The translations under genes and the position numbers were made by a program. Source: an uncultured Clostridia bacterium (lineage in GTDB: Bacteria; Bacillota; Clostridia; Christensenellales; Borkfalkiaceae). From it: a stretch of 46,487 nucleotides of DNA. How positions within the stretch are numbered: position 1 is the stretch's first letter; the number at the start of each line of letters is the position of its first letter. Location: the NCBI GenBank assembly GCA_947629675.1, contig CANREM010000013.1, positions 1 to 46,487 on the forward strand, read 5' to 3'. Under the pieces are notes generated by a model. It ran no database searches. It was not told the origin of the DNA and worked only from the letters and a program-made list of their open reading frames with translations. Positions 8,449-16,656 of this stretch are shown one piece after another.

Positions 8449-9126
8449 ATGAATGCTATCAACGTCAAGACTCTTTTGTATGCCTATCCACGGCTCGGCG
8501 ACCTTGCCGAAGCCGCGGAGGTGGCGGGGGAGAACAAGGCTTATCTCTCCTTCAGAACGCATCGCTCCGCCTTCGACGACTGCCTTTCGGTCGCGGAGGA
8601 ATTTTCCCTCTCGGACAGGCTCTTCCGCCTTCGCAGGCAGCTCACCCATGTGGTGGAAAGTCTCACACGGGAGGAGCAATATCTTCTCGAGTACAAATAC
8701 TTTCGTCGGCGCAAAATTTTGGCCTCTCTTTCGGACATGGTACCCACCTATTCCGTGAGGACATACTTTCGCAAGCAGAATGAACTTCTTCGGAAAGTGC
8801 GCTCCCGCCTCATGTTTTTGGGGTGGTCGGACGAAATTTTCGAGCGCGAATTCGGCAACTTTCCTCCCTTTATAAAGCTCAGAAACCGTCTTAAGGAGGA
8901 GGGGGAACGCGGGGCCGCCTTCCGCAGAGGCGAGTGCCCCCTTCGTCAGAATTCCGTCTTGTCCTCTCCGGAGGGGGAGGCGCGCCTTCTTCCCCGCAGG
9001 ATGAACACGGCCGCCGCGACGGCGGCGACGCAGACGACGCAGATGACGGCGATCTGCGCGGCATTCAGCCCTCCCTTCTTTGCGGGGGACGCGCCCTCCG
9101 ACGGGGAAACGGGAACGCTCAGATAG
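8449..9126 (+). CDS. Sigma-region-4-like / late-gene-regulator-like protein beside the phage cassette
   Basis: The 225-residue protein has a helical N-terminal half and, around residues 70-130, the pattern ESLTREEQYLLEYKYF followed by SDMVPTYSVRTYFRKQNELLRKV. This resembles the HTH of sigma-70 region 4 and of ArpU/RinA-type phage late regulators. In phages such genes sit just before the terminase, as here. The family assignment is by pattern only. The last 60 or so residues overlap the end of the opposite-strand gene at 8946 and are low-complexity, so the true functional part may end near residue 165. I chose ATG 8449; an upstream in-frame ATG (8416) is possible. Confidence 0.7.
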   Translation: MNAINVKTLLYAYPRLGDLAEAAEVAGENKAYLSFRTHRSAFDDCLSVAEEFSLSDRLFRLRRQLTHVVESLTREEQYLLEYKYFRRRKILASLSDMVPTYSVRTYFRKQNELLRKVRSRLMFLGWSDEIFEREFGNFPPFIKLRNRLKEEGERGAAFRRGECPLRQNSVLSSPEGEARLLPRRMNTAAATAATQTTQMTAICAAFSPPFFAGDAPSDGETGTLR

Positions 9127-9650
9127 TCGTCGTTCTTTTCGAATACCGGCTCTGCCTCGACGGGGATGTAGCCGAAGCTCCCCTCATAGAGGACATAGGC
9201 ATAGGGGACGCCCGCTTCATACCGCATGCCGTAGTAGACATAGCTCCGCTCGATCTCGGAAAATACGGGCCGATCCCCAAAGTCTGCGCCGCCGTTCCGG
9301 AGGGTATAGGAGACGGTCAGCTCCATTTTCAGGAACGGACGGGCGGGGATGAAGTCCACGAAGGTGAGAGCGGTGGTCTCACAGTAGCCCACGACCTTGC
9401 GATAGGGGGGATCGTTGACGAGATATTCGACGGCGGTAAAGCTCTCTCCCTCGCTCAAAACGCGCACATAGTAGCTCTCGGGGATGAGAAAGAGCCGCCC
9501 ATCCTCATTCTCGGACGCATAGAACCACACATTGTCATCGGCCGCCACGGCATAGCGGAGGGTGTCCGCCTTCGCCTCCAAGGGCGGGGAAAATGCGGAT
9601 GCGGCAAAAAAAACAAGCAGCCCCAATGCGGGCAGGACAGATACTTTCAT
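8946..9650 (-). CDS. Exported SH3-like protein with C-terminal membrane anchor
   Basis: The 234-residue protein has a signal peptide (about 1-28), a beta-rich extracytoplasmic part with two SH3-like stretches (one near residues 35-85, the other ending in YEGSFGYIPVEAEP), a Ser/Pro linker and a C-terminal membrane helix (about 196-218) followed by RGRRR. This repeats in miniature the architecture of the 842-residue protein. It lies antisense between the phage-like regulator and the terminase, and its 3' end overlaps the regulator frame by 181 nt. It starts 7 nt after TATGAT with no ribosome site. Function unknown. Confidence 0.8.
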   Translation of the reverse strand: MKVSVLPALGLLVFFAASAFSPPLEAKADTLRYAVAADDNVWFYASENEDGRLFLIPESYYVRVLSEGESFTAVEYLVNDPPYRKVVGYCETTALTFVDFIPARPFLKMELTVSYTLRNGGADFGDRPVFSEIERSYVYYGMRYEAGVPYAYVLYEGSFGYIPVEAEPVFEKNDDYLSVPVSPSEGASPAKKGGLNAAQIAVICVVCVAAVAAAVFILRGRRRASPSGEDKTEF

Positions 9651-9657
9651 ACGCGCT

Positions 9658-9686
9658 ATCATAACAGGCCGCGCGGGGCGTGTCCG
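9658..9686 (-). promoter_or_regulatory. Promoter of the antisense SH3-like protein
   Basis: On the minus strand TATGAT (9658-9663) is preceded 17 nt upstream by CGGACA (9681-9686). The -10 ends 7 nt before the start codon. No matching plus-strand promoter for the terminase operon is evident in this gap. Confidence 0.5.
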
Positions 9687-9703
9687 CACAGATTTTGACG
9701 AAA

Positions 9704-11125
9704 ATGAACGAACTTATGCAAAAAATCATGGCGATCGAAGAGGAGCAAAAGCGGCGGCGGGAGAGAGATTTTCTCGCCCGCTACAATGCGGGGCCGAAGA
9801 AGCACAGAAAGCAGATCGCCTTTCACAAATGCAAGAAGCGCAACCGCTGGGTGTTCGGCGGGAACCGCTCGGGCAAGACGGAGTGCGGGGCGGTGGAGGC
9901 CGTATGGCTCGCCCGCGGCAACCACCCCTTCAGGAGGAACAAGCCGAATGTATTCGGCTGGGTCGTCTCCCTCACCGCGCAGGTACAGCGCGACGTCGCA
10001 CAGGCGAAGATCTTGCACTATCTCCGCCCCGATTGGATAGAGGACATCGTGATGACGAGCGGCAGGAAGGACAGCCCCGCCTCGGGCATCATCGACCAGA
10101 TCCGCATCAAGAACGTATTCGGCGGCGTCTCCGTCATCGGATTCAAGAGCTGCGATCAGGGAAGGGAACGCTTTCAGGGAAGCTCCCTCGATTTTGTCTG
10201 GTTCGACGAGGAACCGCCGAAGGACATCTATGAGGAATGCCGCATGCGCGTTTTTGACCGCGAGGGGGACATCTTCGGCACGATGACCCCGCTCAAGGGC
10301 CTCACCTTCGTGTATGAGGAGATCTACCTCAACAAAAAGCGCGATCCCGAAGTCTGGTATGAGTTCATGGAGTGGGCGGACAACCCCTATCTCTCCAAAA
10401 AGGAGATCGCCCTCTTGGAGGCGACCATGGACGAGACCACCAAGCAGGCAAGGCGGTACGGGAAGTTCTGCACGCGGGAGGGGCTGATCTACCCCGAATT
10501 CGACGAGAGCGTACATGTGATCGACCCCTTTCCCGTTCCCCCCGAATGGCAGGACACGATCTCCATCGACCCCGGGCTGAAGAACCCGCTCTCCGCGCAT
10601 TGGTATGCGGTGGACTATGACGGGAACGTCTATGTCGTCGCCGAACACTATGCGGCGGGGCTGGACGTCGATTCCCACGCCGACGCCATCTTCGGCGTCT
10701 CCGAGCGCATCGGCTGGAAGAAGGACGTAAAGGGGAGGCTCACCGCCCTCATCGATTCCGCGGCGGAGGCAAAGACGCTCTCCTCGGCACAGAGCGTCTC
10801 CGACCTCTTCTATGCCCGCGGCATCCTTGCCGATCCCCGCGTCAACAAGGACGTTTTCAGCGGCATCGCGCAGGTGAAACGCTACCTCTCCCGCACGAAC
10901 GGCATGCCCGACCTCTACATCTTCTCCAACTGCGTGAACATGATCCGCGAGTTCAAGGGCTACTTTTGGGGGAGCGGGGAGACGCCCGTAAAGCGGGACG
11001 ACCATGCGATGGACGAGCTTCGCTACTACCTCATGACAAAGCCGAAAGGCGTGCGGCCGTCCGCAGAAAAGACGGCCATTCAAAAGGACAAGGAACGGCT
11101 CATGCGCCGTCTCAAAAGGAGATAG
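9704..11125 (+). CDS. terL: Phage terminase large subunit
   Basis: The 473-residue protein is the packaging motor and nuclease. The Walker A motif is FGGNRSGKTECG near residues 50-61 and the Walker B is LDFVWFDEEPP near residue 167. The C-terminal RNase H-like nuclease shows three acidic points: SIDPG, ALIDSAAEAK and KRDDHAMDELRYY. All catalytic motifs are present, so it is probably active. The start is uncertain: GTG 9680, ATG 9704 and ATG 9728 are all in frame and none has a good ribosome site. The next gene begins 1 nt after its stop codon. Confidence 0.93.
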   Translation: MNELMQKIMAIEEEQKRRRERDFLARYNAGPKKHRKQIAFHKCKKRNRWVFGGNRSGKTECGAVEAVWLARGNHPFRRNKPNVFGWVVSLTAQVQRDVAQAKILHYLRPDWIEDIVMTSGRKDSPASGIIDQIRIKNVFGGVSVIGFKSCDQGRERFQGSSLDFVWFDEEPPKDIYEECRMRVFDREGDIFGTMTPLKGLTFVYEEIYLNKKRDPEVWYEFMEWADNPYLSKKEIALLEATMDETTKQARRYGKFCTREGLIYPEFDESVHVIDPFPVPPEWQDTISIDPGLKNPLSAHWYAVDYDGNVYVVAEHYAAGLDVDSHADAIFGVSERIGWKKDVKGRLTALIDSAAEAKTLSSAQSVSDLFYARGILADPRVNKDVFSGIAQVKRYLSRTNGMPDLYIFSNCVNMIREFKGYFWGSGETPVKRDDHAMDELRYYLMTKPKGVRPSAEKTAIQKDKERLMRRLKRR

Positions 11126-11126
11126 G

Positions 11127-11381
11127 ATGAAGGATGAGATCCGCGATGCGATCAGAAAGGTCGCCCTCGGCTACAGCGTCGGGGAGGTGACCGAGGAATA
11201 TGCGGCGTCGGACGGCGAGATGAAACTTATCAAGCGCAAGGAGACGAGAAAGGACATTCCGCCCGATCTCAAGGCGGTCCGCCTCCTCCTCGAGGAGCGC
11301 GACCTTTCCTCGCTTTCGGACGAAGAACTCGAAAGGGAGCGGCAGCGTCTCCTTGCCGAGCTGAAGGAAGATACAGATTAG
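11127..11381 (+). CDS. Small protein resembling the C-terminal part of a terminase small subunit
   Basis: The 84-residue protein contains ALGYSVGEVTEEYAASDGE, then KRKETRKDIPPDLKAV, then an acidic helix. Small terminase subunits of some Firmicute phages carry a similar stretch (ALGY..EV.E.....G...K.K.T.K..PPD..A) after their DNA-binding HTH. Here no HTH precedes it, and the gene follows rather than precedes terL. It may be a reduced TerS or an accessory packaging factor. The match is from memory of the pattern. It lies between terL and the portal gene with very short gaps. Confidence 0.6.
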   Translation: MKDEIRDAIRKVALGYSVGEVTEEYAASDGEMKLIKRKETRKDIPPDLKAVRLLLEERDLSSLSDEELERERQRLLAELKEDTD

Positions 11382-11396
11382 ATCAAGGAGAATATC

Positions 11397-13241
11397 ATGA
11401 AGGAAATCAACTTTCAAGAGCGCGCCGAGGAGCTTCGGAAAGAGGCACTCGTAAAGGAGATCCATGCGGACCTCGAGGCGCGGCAGAAGGCAAAGAAGCA
11501 GCTCGAGCGGGGCTGGCAGCTCAACATGAAGTTCGTGAGCGGCGACCAGTTCTGCGACGTCGGCCCGTCGGGGGAAATCGAGGAGGAGAGCGCGGACTTC
11601 TATTGGCAGTCCCGCCGCTCCTTCAACCACATCGCCCCCACGGTGGACACCCGCCTCGCCCGCCTCGCAAAGGTGCGGCCCACCCTCGAAGTGCGCGCCT
11701 TTTCGGACAGCGAAGAGGACATGAAGACCGCCCGCCTCGCGACGAACATCCTGCGCTCGGTGAAAAGCCGCGTGGACCTCGACGGGGTCATCTCCCGCGC
11801 AACGCTCTGGAGCGAAGTGTGCGGCACTTCCTTCTACAAGGTGGTGTGGAATTTCGACGCGGGCAGCGTCATCGGGACGGATGAGAGGGGGCATTCCCTC
11901 CACGAAGGGGACGTCAACGTCGTCCCGCTCTCTCCCTTCGAAATTTTCCCCGACGACTTAACGGCCCCTACCATGTCCGAGGTCAAGAGCATCATTCACG
12001 CAAAGGCGGTCCCCGTTTCGGAGATCAAAGAGAAGTTCGGCGTCGAGATCGCGGGCCGCACGATCACCGACTTTGCCTTCGCACCCTACAGCTCCGCCTC
12101 CGGCTGGAAACGGCCGATAGACGGCTCCCCATCCCCCGTCTTGGAGGACAGGGAGATCCTCATCGAACGGTATACCCGTCCCAACGGAGAGTACCCCGAG
12201 GGACGGCTTGAGATCGTCGCGGGGGAGAGGCTCCTCTTCGAGGGACCCCTTCCCTACAAGAACGGCGACCGCGGAGAGAGAACTTTGCCCTTCATCCGTC
12301 AGACGGGCATCGAACTCGCGGGATCCTTCTTCGGCACTTCCGTCGTGGACCGCATGATCCCGCTGCAGCGGGCGTACAACGCGGTCAGAAACCGCAAGCA
12401 CGAGTTTTTGAACAGGCTCACATCGGGCGTCGTGGCGGTGGAGGACGGGAGCGTGGACGCGGAGGAATTGGCACAGGACGGGCTTTATCCCGGGAAGATC
12501 CTCGTCTACCGCCAAGGCTCCGCCGCGCCCGCCTTCCTCGACTGCGGGAGCTTCCCCGCGGAGTTCAGGGAGGAGGAAGAGCGCATCGCGAACGAGTTCG
12601 TCCTCGTCTCGGGGATGAGCGAGATCTCCCGCAACTCCGCCAACCCCACGAATGTCGTGAGCGCGGTCGGGTTGCAGCTTCTCCTCGATCAGGATACCAA
12701 CCGTATGCACCAGGCGGTGGAGAGCGTCGAGCGGGCGGTGAAGGAGGCGGGGAAACAGATCCTGCACCTCTATAAGCAGTTCGCCGCCGCAAAACGTCTT
12801 CTTGCCATGACGGGCACGGGCGGGCATACCGAACTCTACTACTTTGACGCGAGCGATATCTCGGCGGACGACGTCGTGTTCGAAACGGGATACGATCGCA
12901 CCCCCGAAGAGGTCAAGGAGGAAATTTTGCACCTTCTCTCCTTGGGGCTTCTCAAAGATAGGGAGGGCAACCTTTCGGACGAGACGAGAAACAGGGTTTT
13001 AGATGCCCTCGGCTACGGTTCGTTCGAGAACGCGAGGGACATCTCCCGCCTGCACATCGCGAAGGCGGAGCGGGAGAACGTCCTTCTGGCGCAGGAGGAT
13101 GTGGAGGCCGCGGAATACGACGATCACGCACTGCACACCCTCGAACATCTCCGCTTTCTTCTATCGGGCGGAGAACAGGATGCGGCGACAAAGGAGAGGG
13201 TAATGCGCCACCTTCAGACCCACCGCCGCAAAGGAGAATAA
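11397..13241 (+). CDS. Phage portal protein (P22-like)
   Basis: The 614-residue protein forms the ring at the packaging vertex. It fits the P22-type portal family: a helical N-terminus, GWQLNMKFVSGDQF, RRSFNHIAPTVDTRLARL, ATLWSEVCGTSFYKVVWN, LPFIRQTGIELAGSFFGTSV and the long helical RMIPLQRAYNAVRNRKHEFL. Length is within the family range (P22 gp1 is about 725 residues). AAGGAG precedes the start. It sits between the packaging genes and the scaffold, as in P22-type genomes. The frame is intact. Confidence 0.88.
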   Translation: MKEINFQERAEELRKEALVKEIHADLEARQKAKKQLERGWQLNMKFVSGDQFCDVGPSGEIEEESADFYWQSRRSFNHIAPTVDTRLARLAKVRPTLEVRAFSDSEEDMKTARLATNILRSVKSRVDLDGVISRATLWSEVCGTSFYKVVWNFDAGSVIGTDERGHSLHEGDVNVVPLSPFEIFPDDLTAPTMSEVKSIIHAKAVPVSEIKEKFGVEIAGRTITDFAFAPYSSASGWKRPIDGSPSPVLEDREILIERYTRPNGEYPEGRLEIVAGERLLFEGPLPYKNGDRGERTLPFIRQTGIELAGSFFGTSVVDRMIPLQRAYNAVRNRKHEFLNRLTSGVVAVEDGSVDAEELAQDGLYPGKILVYRQGSAAPAFLDCGSFPAEFREEEERIANEFVLVSGMSEISRNSANPTNVVSAVGLQLLLDQDTNRMHQAVESVERAVKEAGKQILHLYKQFAAAKRLLAMTGTGGHTELYYFDASDISADDVVFETGYDRTPEEVKEEILHLLSLGLLKDREGNLSDETRNRVLDALGYGSFENARDISRLHIAKAERENVLLAQEDVEAAEYDDHALHTLEHLRFLLSGGEQDAATKERVMRHLQTHRRKGE

Positions 13242-13244
13242 GAC

Positions 13245-13646
13245 GTGGAAGAGGAAAACAAGAACGCGGATCCCATCGCGGAGCCGAATGCAGGCAAACC
13301 CGTTTTGGGGAAATTCAAGAGCGTCGATGCCCTCGTGCATGCGTACGGAGAGCTTGAGGCCGAATTTACCCGCCGCAGTCAACGGCTGAAGGCACTCGAG
13401 GAGCAGCTCGCCTCCAAAGACGGGGGCGAAGGGACGCATGCCGCGCCCGTGCAGGAGGAGCCTCAGCGGGCGTCCGCGCCGAGCGAAGAGGAACGTGCGC
13501 GCATCGTGAGCGAGTACCTGCGCTCGCTTGGGGGCGTGCCCCTCATGGGGGAGGGGGGAACGGGCGTCGTTTCCCCCAAGACCTCCCCGAAGTCCATCTA
13601 CGAGGCGGGAGATCTCGCCCTCGGCTATTTCAAAACATCCAGATAA
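13245..13646 (+). CDS. Scaffolding protein
   Basis: The 133-residue protein is acidic and low in hydrophobics. It has a short N-terminal motif, LGKFKSVDALVHAYGELEAE, that recurs in podovirus scaffolds, then a coiled-coil stretch, a Pro/Glu-rich linker and a C-terminal part. Internal scaffolds guide coat assembly and then leave. The start is GTG, 3 nt after the portal stop and behind AAAGGAG. The position directly before the coat gene supports the assignment. Confidence 0.75.
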   Translation: MEEENKNADPIAEPNAGKPVLGKFKSVDALVHAYGELEAEFTRRSQRLKALEEQLASKDGGEGTHAAPVQEEPQRASAPSEEERARIVSEYLRSLGGVPLMGEGGTGVVSPKTSPKSIYEAGDLALGYFKTSR

Positions 13647-13661
13647 AAGGAGAAAACATCC

Positions 13662-14822
13662 ATGGCAGTTACAACGACCAATGCGGAGGTCGCACTCAAA
13701 TCCTACTATCTTCCCGCGATCACCGATCAGCTCGACAAGAGCATCAGCCCCTTCTTTGCCCGCATCCGCAAGACCACGACGGACGTGAGCGGCAAAGAGG
13801 TGAGAAAGCTCGTCCGCTACGGCATGAACGGCGGCATCTCCGCGGGCACGGAGACGGGTGAACTCCCCGGCGCGGGACCCAATTCCTATGCGGTTTTCTA
13901 CACCCCGCTCAAGAACTTTTACGGCACCATCGAGATCAGCGACAAGGCGATCCGCGCCTCGGCCACCGAGGCGGGAGCGTTTGTCAGCCTTCTCAACGAC
14001 GAGATGAACGGCCTCATCGAGAGCGCGTCCTTCAACTTCAACAGGATGCTCTTCGGCGACGGCACGGGAAAGCTCGCCACCATCAACGGCAACGCCTCTT
14101 TTGCACACTACTATGTCGATTCCGTCAAGAACCTTATCGAGGGCATGGTCGTCGACGTGGTGGGCACGAGCGGCTCCGTCATCGCGACTTCGCGCACCAT
14201 CGAGACGGTAGACCGCGAAAAAAAGATCATCTCCCTCTCCGGCTCGGACATGTCCTCCCCCGCAAACTACACCCTGGTCGTGCAGGATTCCAAGGATCTC
14301 GAACTCACGGGGCTGGGGTGCATCTTCAGAGAGAGCGGTTCCCTCTATGGCCAGAGGATCGAAAACAGCCATTGGCTCAAGCCCAATATGTATAACGACA
14401 TCGGGGACATCGACGAGATGAAGATCCAGACGGCGATCGACGAGGTGGAGGAGCGCACGGGGAGCAAGATCAACTTCATCATGTGTTCGTGGGGAGTGCG
14501 CAGGGCACTCTTCAACGTCCTCTCGAAGAGCCGCGTCCTCGAGCCGATGACGCTCGAAGGGGGATTCAAGGCGTTGAACTTCAACGGCATCCCCGTCGTC
14601 GCAGACAGATTCTGCCCCGAAGGCACGATGTATCTCTTGAATACGGACGATTTCGCCATCCATCAGCTGTGCGACTGGCAGTGGCTGGAGGGGGAGGACG
14701 GCAAAATTTTGAAGCAGGTCGCGGGCAAGCCCGTCTTTACAGCCACGCTGGTAAAGTATGCCGACCTCATGTGCTACCGCCCCGCAGGGCAGGCGATGCT
14801 CTCCGGCATCACGGAAGCGTAA
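13662..14822 (+). CDS. Major capsid (coat) protein
   Basis: The 386-residue protein looks like an HK97-fold coat protein. The N-terminal region has AEVALKSYYLPAITDQLDKS and FFARIRKT. The middle has AVFYTPLKNFYGTIEISDKA and FVSLLNDEMNGLIESASFNFNR-like helices as in the spine helix, followed by the low-complexity loop FGDGTGKLATINGNAS. The C-terminal part has GLGCIFRESGSLYG and GIPVVADRFCPEGTMYLL. AAGGAG lies before ATG. It directly follows the scaffold gene. The assignment rests on context plus pattern. Confidence 0.85.
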   Translation: MAVTTTNAEVALKSYYLPAITDQLDKSISPFFARIRKTTTDVSGKEVRKLVRYGMNGGISAGTETGELPGAGPNSYAVFYTPLKNFYGTIEISDKAIRASATEAGAFVSLLNDEMNGLIESASFNFNRMLFGDGTGKLATINGNASFAHYYVDSVKNLIEGMVVDVVGTSGSVIATSRTIETVDREKKIISLSGSDMSSPANYTLVVQDSKDLELTGLGCIFRESGSLYGQRIENSHWLKPNMYNDIGDIDEMKIQTAIDEVEERTGSKINFIMCSWGVRRALFNVLSKSRVLEPMTLEGGFKALNFNGIPVVADRFCPEGTMYLLNTDDFAIHQLCDWQWLEGEDGKILKQVAGKPVFTATLVKYADLMCYRPAGQAMLSGITEA

Positions 14823-14839
14823 CAGAGAGGGAGGGCACT

Positions 14840-15397
14840 ATGCCGATCCGAGTCAGTGAAGTCCTTGCCGCGGCGGCGCAGCTTGTCGGCAGAGACGACC
14901 TCGCAAACGGTGTCGGGGCCGCAAAGGAGGATGCGGAGATCACCCTGCTTTGCGAATGTTTTCACTTCATCGAGAGCGAGATCGCTTTGGAATATTTCCC
15001 CCTGAAAAAAACGGAGAGGGTCAAGGTGACAGAAGGGAAGGTGGAGTTTTCCGCCTTCTCCAAAGTCCCCTTGGAAGTGCTTTCCGTACGCTCTCCCTCG
15101 GGCATGGGTATCCCATTTTCCGTCTATGAGGACCATATCGCCGTCGGGACAAAGGAGGGGGAGGCGGACATTTCCTACGCCTATGCTCCCTCGCGGAAGG
15201 GGAAGGAGGACGCGAGCGAACTTCCCGAAAGAGCGACGCTCTCCCTTCTCTCCCACGGCGTTGCGGCAGAGTTTTTGCTCGCCCACGGCAGCTTTGCGGA
15301 GGCGGCCGTCTTTGAGACCAAATACCGCGAAGCCCTCGCCTCGGCCTTTCGCACGCGGCGGGCAAAACTCTCCGTCCCCGCGAGGAGGTGGTTCTGA
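14840..15397 (+). CDS. Head-completion / head-tail adaptor protein
   Basis: The 185-residue protein starts with MPIRVSEVLAAAAQLVGRDD, a helical pattern typical of adaptor proteins (gp4 of P22, gp6-like of HK97), which bind under the portal. It continues with a beta-rich middle (LEVLSVRSPSGMGIPFSVYE) and a helical C-terminus (YREALASAFRTRR). The position after the coat gene matches P22 gp4. AGGGAGGG precedes the start. Its stop overlaps the next start (TGATG). Confidence 0.65.
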   Translation: MPIRVSEVLAAAAQLVGRDDLANGVGAAKEDAEITLLCECFHFIESEIALEYFPLKKTERVKVTEGKVEFSAFSKVPLEVLSVRSPSGMGIPFSVYEDHIAVGTKEGEADISYAYAPSRKGKEDASELPERATLSLLSHGVAAEFLLAHGSFAEAAVFETKYREALASAFRTRRAKLSVPARRWF

Positions 15398-16656
15398 TGG
15401 CGAAGAGATTTCCCTCCGATGTCCGCTCCGAGAAGGTGCTTGCGATCTCCGATCTCAAAAAATGCGGCAGATACCGCCCGATGGATCTGAGGGAGGAGGA
15501 CGGCGTCCTCCTCCCCGCCCTTTGCTTTTCGGACGAGGGGGATCTGGGCTACGATGTGGCCGCGCTGTTCGCCTCCGAGGACGCGCTCTATGCCGCCTTT
15601 GCGGGCGGAGAGGTGCGCGAGCTTTTCTCCCAAAGGGAGATAACGGTCGGCGGAAACACCCTCGGCGCGGTCACCTTTTGCAGCAGGGAGGGGGTGCGCA
15701 GAGACTATCTCTTCGGAGAGGGCGGCCTGACCGAATACGACGTCGCAAGCGGGACGGCACAGCTCCTCTCGGGCGAAAGGGTGCGCCATGCGGCCATCTT
15801 CCGCGAACGGCTCTTCCTCTCGGAGAAGAGCGTCCTCCGCTATTCCGCCCCGCTCTCCCCCGGCAAGTTCGATCTCCTCTCTGAGGGGTCGGGCGAGATC
15901 CCGCTCTCCGCGGTCGGGGGAGACATCCTCGCCCTCCTTCCCTATGGGGACCGCCTCGTCCTCTTTCGCACGCATGAGATCCTCATCCTGAGGGCGGATG
16001 CAAACGACTATGACTTCTCCTTCGAACGGGTGAAGTTCGACGGGGGTGAGATCAGGGAAGGCTCCGTTCAGACCACGGGGAGGCACATCCTCTTTCAGAC
16101 GGAGCGCGGGCTGTATCGCATGGAGGGGAAGCGGTGCAAAAGGGTGGAATTTTCGGACGAGGGCATCCTCTTTCCAGCCTCCGCCGCATCCGCCTCCAAC
16201 GGGGGCAGATACTTTTCGGCGATCCTCCTCGACGGCGCGCTCTGTCTCCTCGTCTACGATCCCGAGAAGGAGGATTACTTCCTCTCGAACGCCTATCCCA
16301 CGATGCTCGCGGGCAACAAAAAGGGGGTGTGGATGAACATCGACGGCCTCCTCATGCGGGCGGAGCAGGGGAGCGGGAACGGCCCTCTCGATACCTATCT
16401 CCTCTACATGGAACTCGACCGCCTCAATTTTTCGGGCAAGGTCCTCGAGGGGGTCACCGTCGCGGGAAGGGGGAGCTTTTCCGTCACGGTCAAAGGCGCG
16501 AACGCCCCCGAAAAAGAGTACGCGGCAGAGGCGAATGAGAGGATCCCTCTCCGCCATACCCTTCCCGCCGGGAAGCTGAACCTCGTCGTGCGGGCGAAGG
16601 GGAAGGAGTTTAGCATCCGCTCCGTCACATTGCACTTAAGGGAGGTGGGCGCATGA
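15397..16656 (+). CDS. Beta-propeller tail-hub-like protein (P22 gp10 position)
   Basis: The 419-residue protein is almost wholly beta and has repeats like DVAALFASEDALYAAFAGGE, GGLTEYDVASGTAQLLSGE, YGDRLVLFRTHEILILR and GRHILFQTERGLYRMEGKR, suggesting a propeller. P22 gp10 and T7-like nozzle proteins, which plug the portal after packaging, have propellers and occupy this place in the gene order. The C-terminal 110 residues form a separate beta-sandwich (GRGSFSVTVKGANAPEKEYA). I prefer ATG 15397 after GAGGAGG. The function is inferred from position and fold impression. Confidence 0.6.
   Translation: MAKRFPSDVRSEKVLAISDLKKCGRYRPMDLREEDGVLLPALCFSDEGDLGYDVAALFASEDALYAAFAGGEVRELFSQREITVGGNTLGAVTFCSREGVRRDYLFGEGGLTEYDVASGTAQLLSGERVRHAAIFRERLFLSEKSVLRYSAPLSPGKFDLLSEGSGEIPLSAVGGDILALLPYGDRLVLFRTHEILILRADANDYDFSFERVKFDGGEIREGSVQTTGRHILFQTERGLYRMEGKRCKRVEFSDEGILFPASAASASNGGRYFSAILLDGALCLLVYDPEKEDYFLSNAYPTMLAGNKKGVWMNIDGLLMRAEQGSGNGPLDTYLLYMELDRLNFSGKVLEGVTVAGRGSFSVTVKGANAPEKEYAAEANERIPLRHTLPAGKLNLVVRAKGKEFSIRSVTLHLREVGA

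Noticed and set aside
9680-9703. GTG start of the terminase at 9680
   Set aside because: It lacks a ribosome site and overlaps the promoter of the opposite gene; ATG 9704 is preferred, though not certain.
11958-16635. Long open frames on the minus strand over portal, coat and hub genes (for example 11958-12932, 13161-14663, 15181-16635)
   Set aside because: They mirror the codon bias of the plus-strand genes, lack ribosome sites and give Arg/His/Gly-rich sequences without family patterns.
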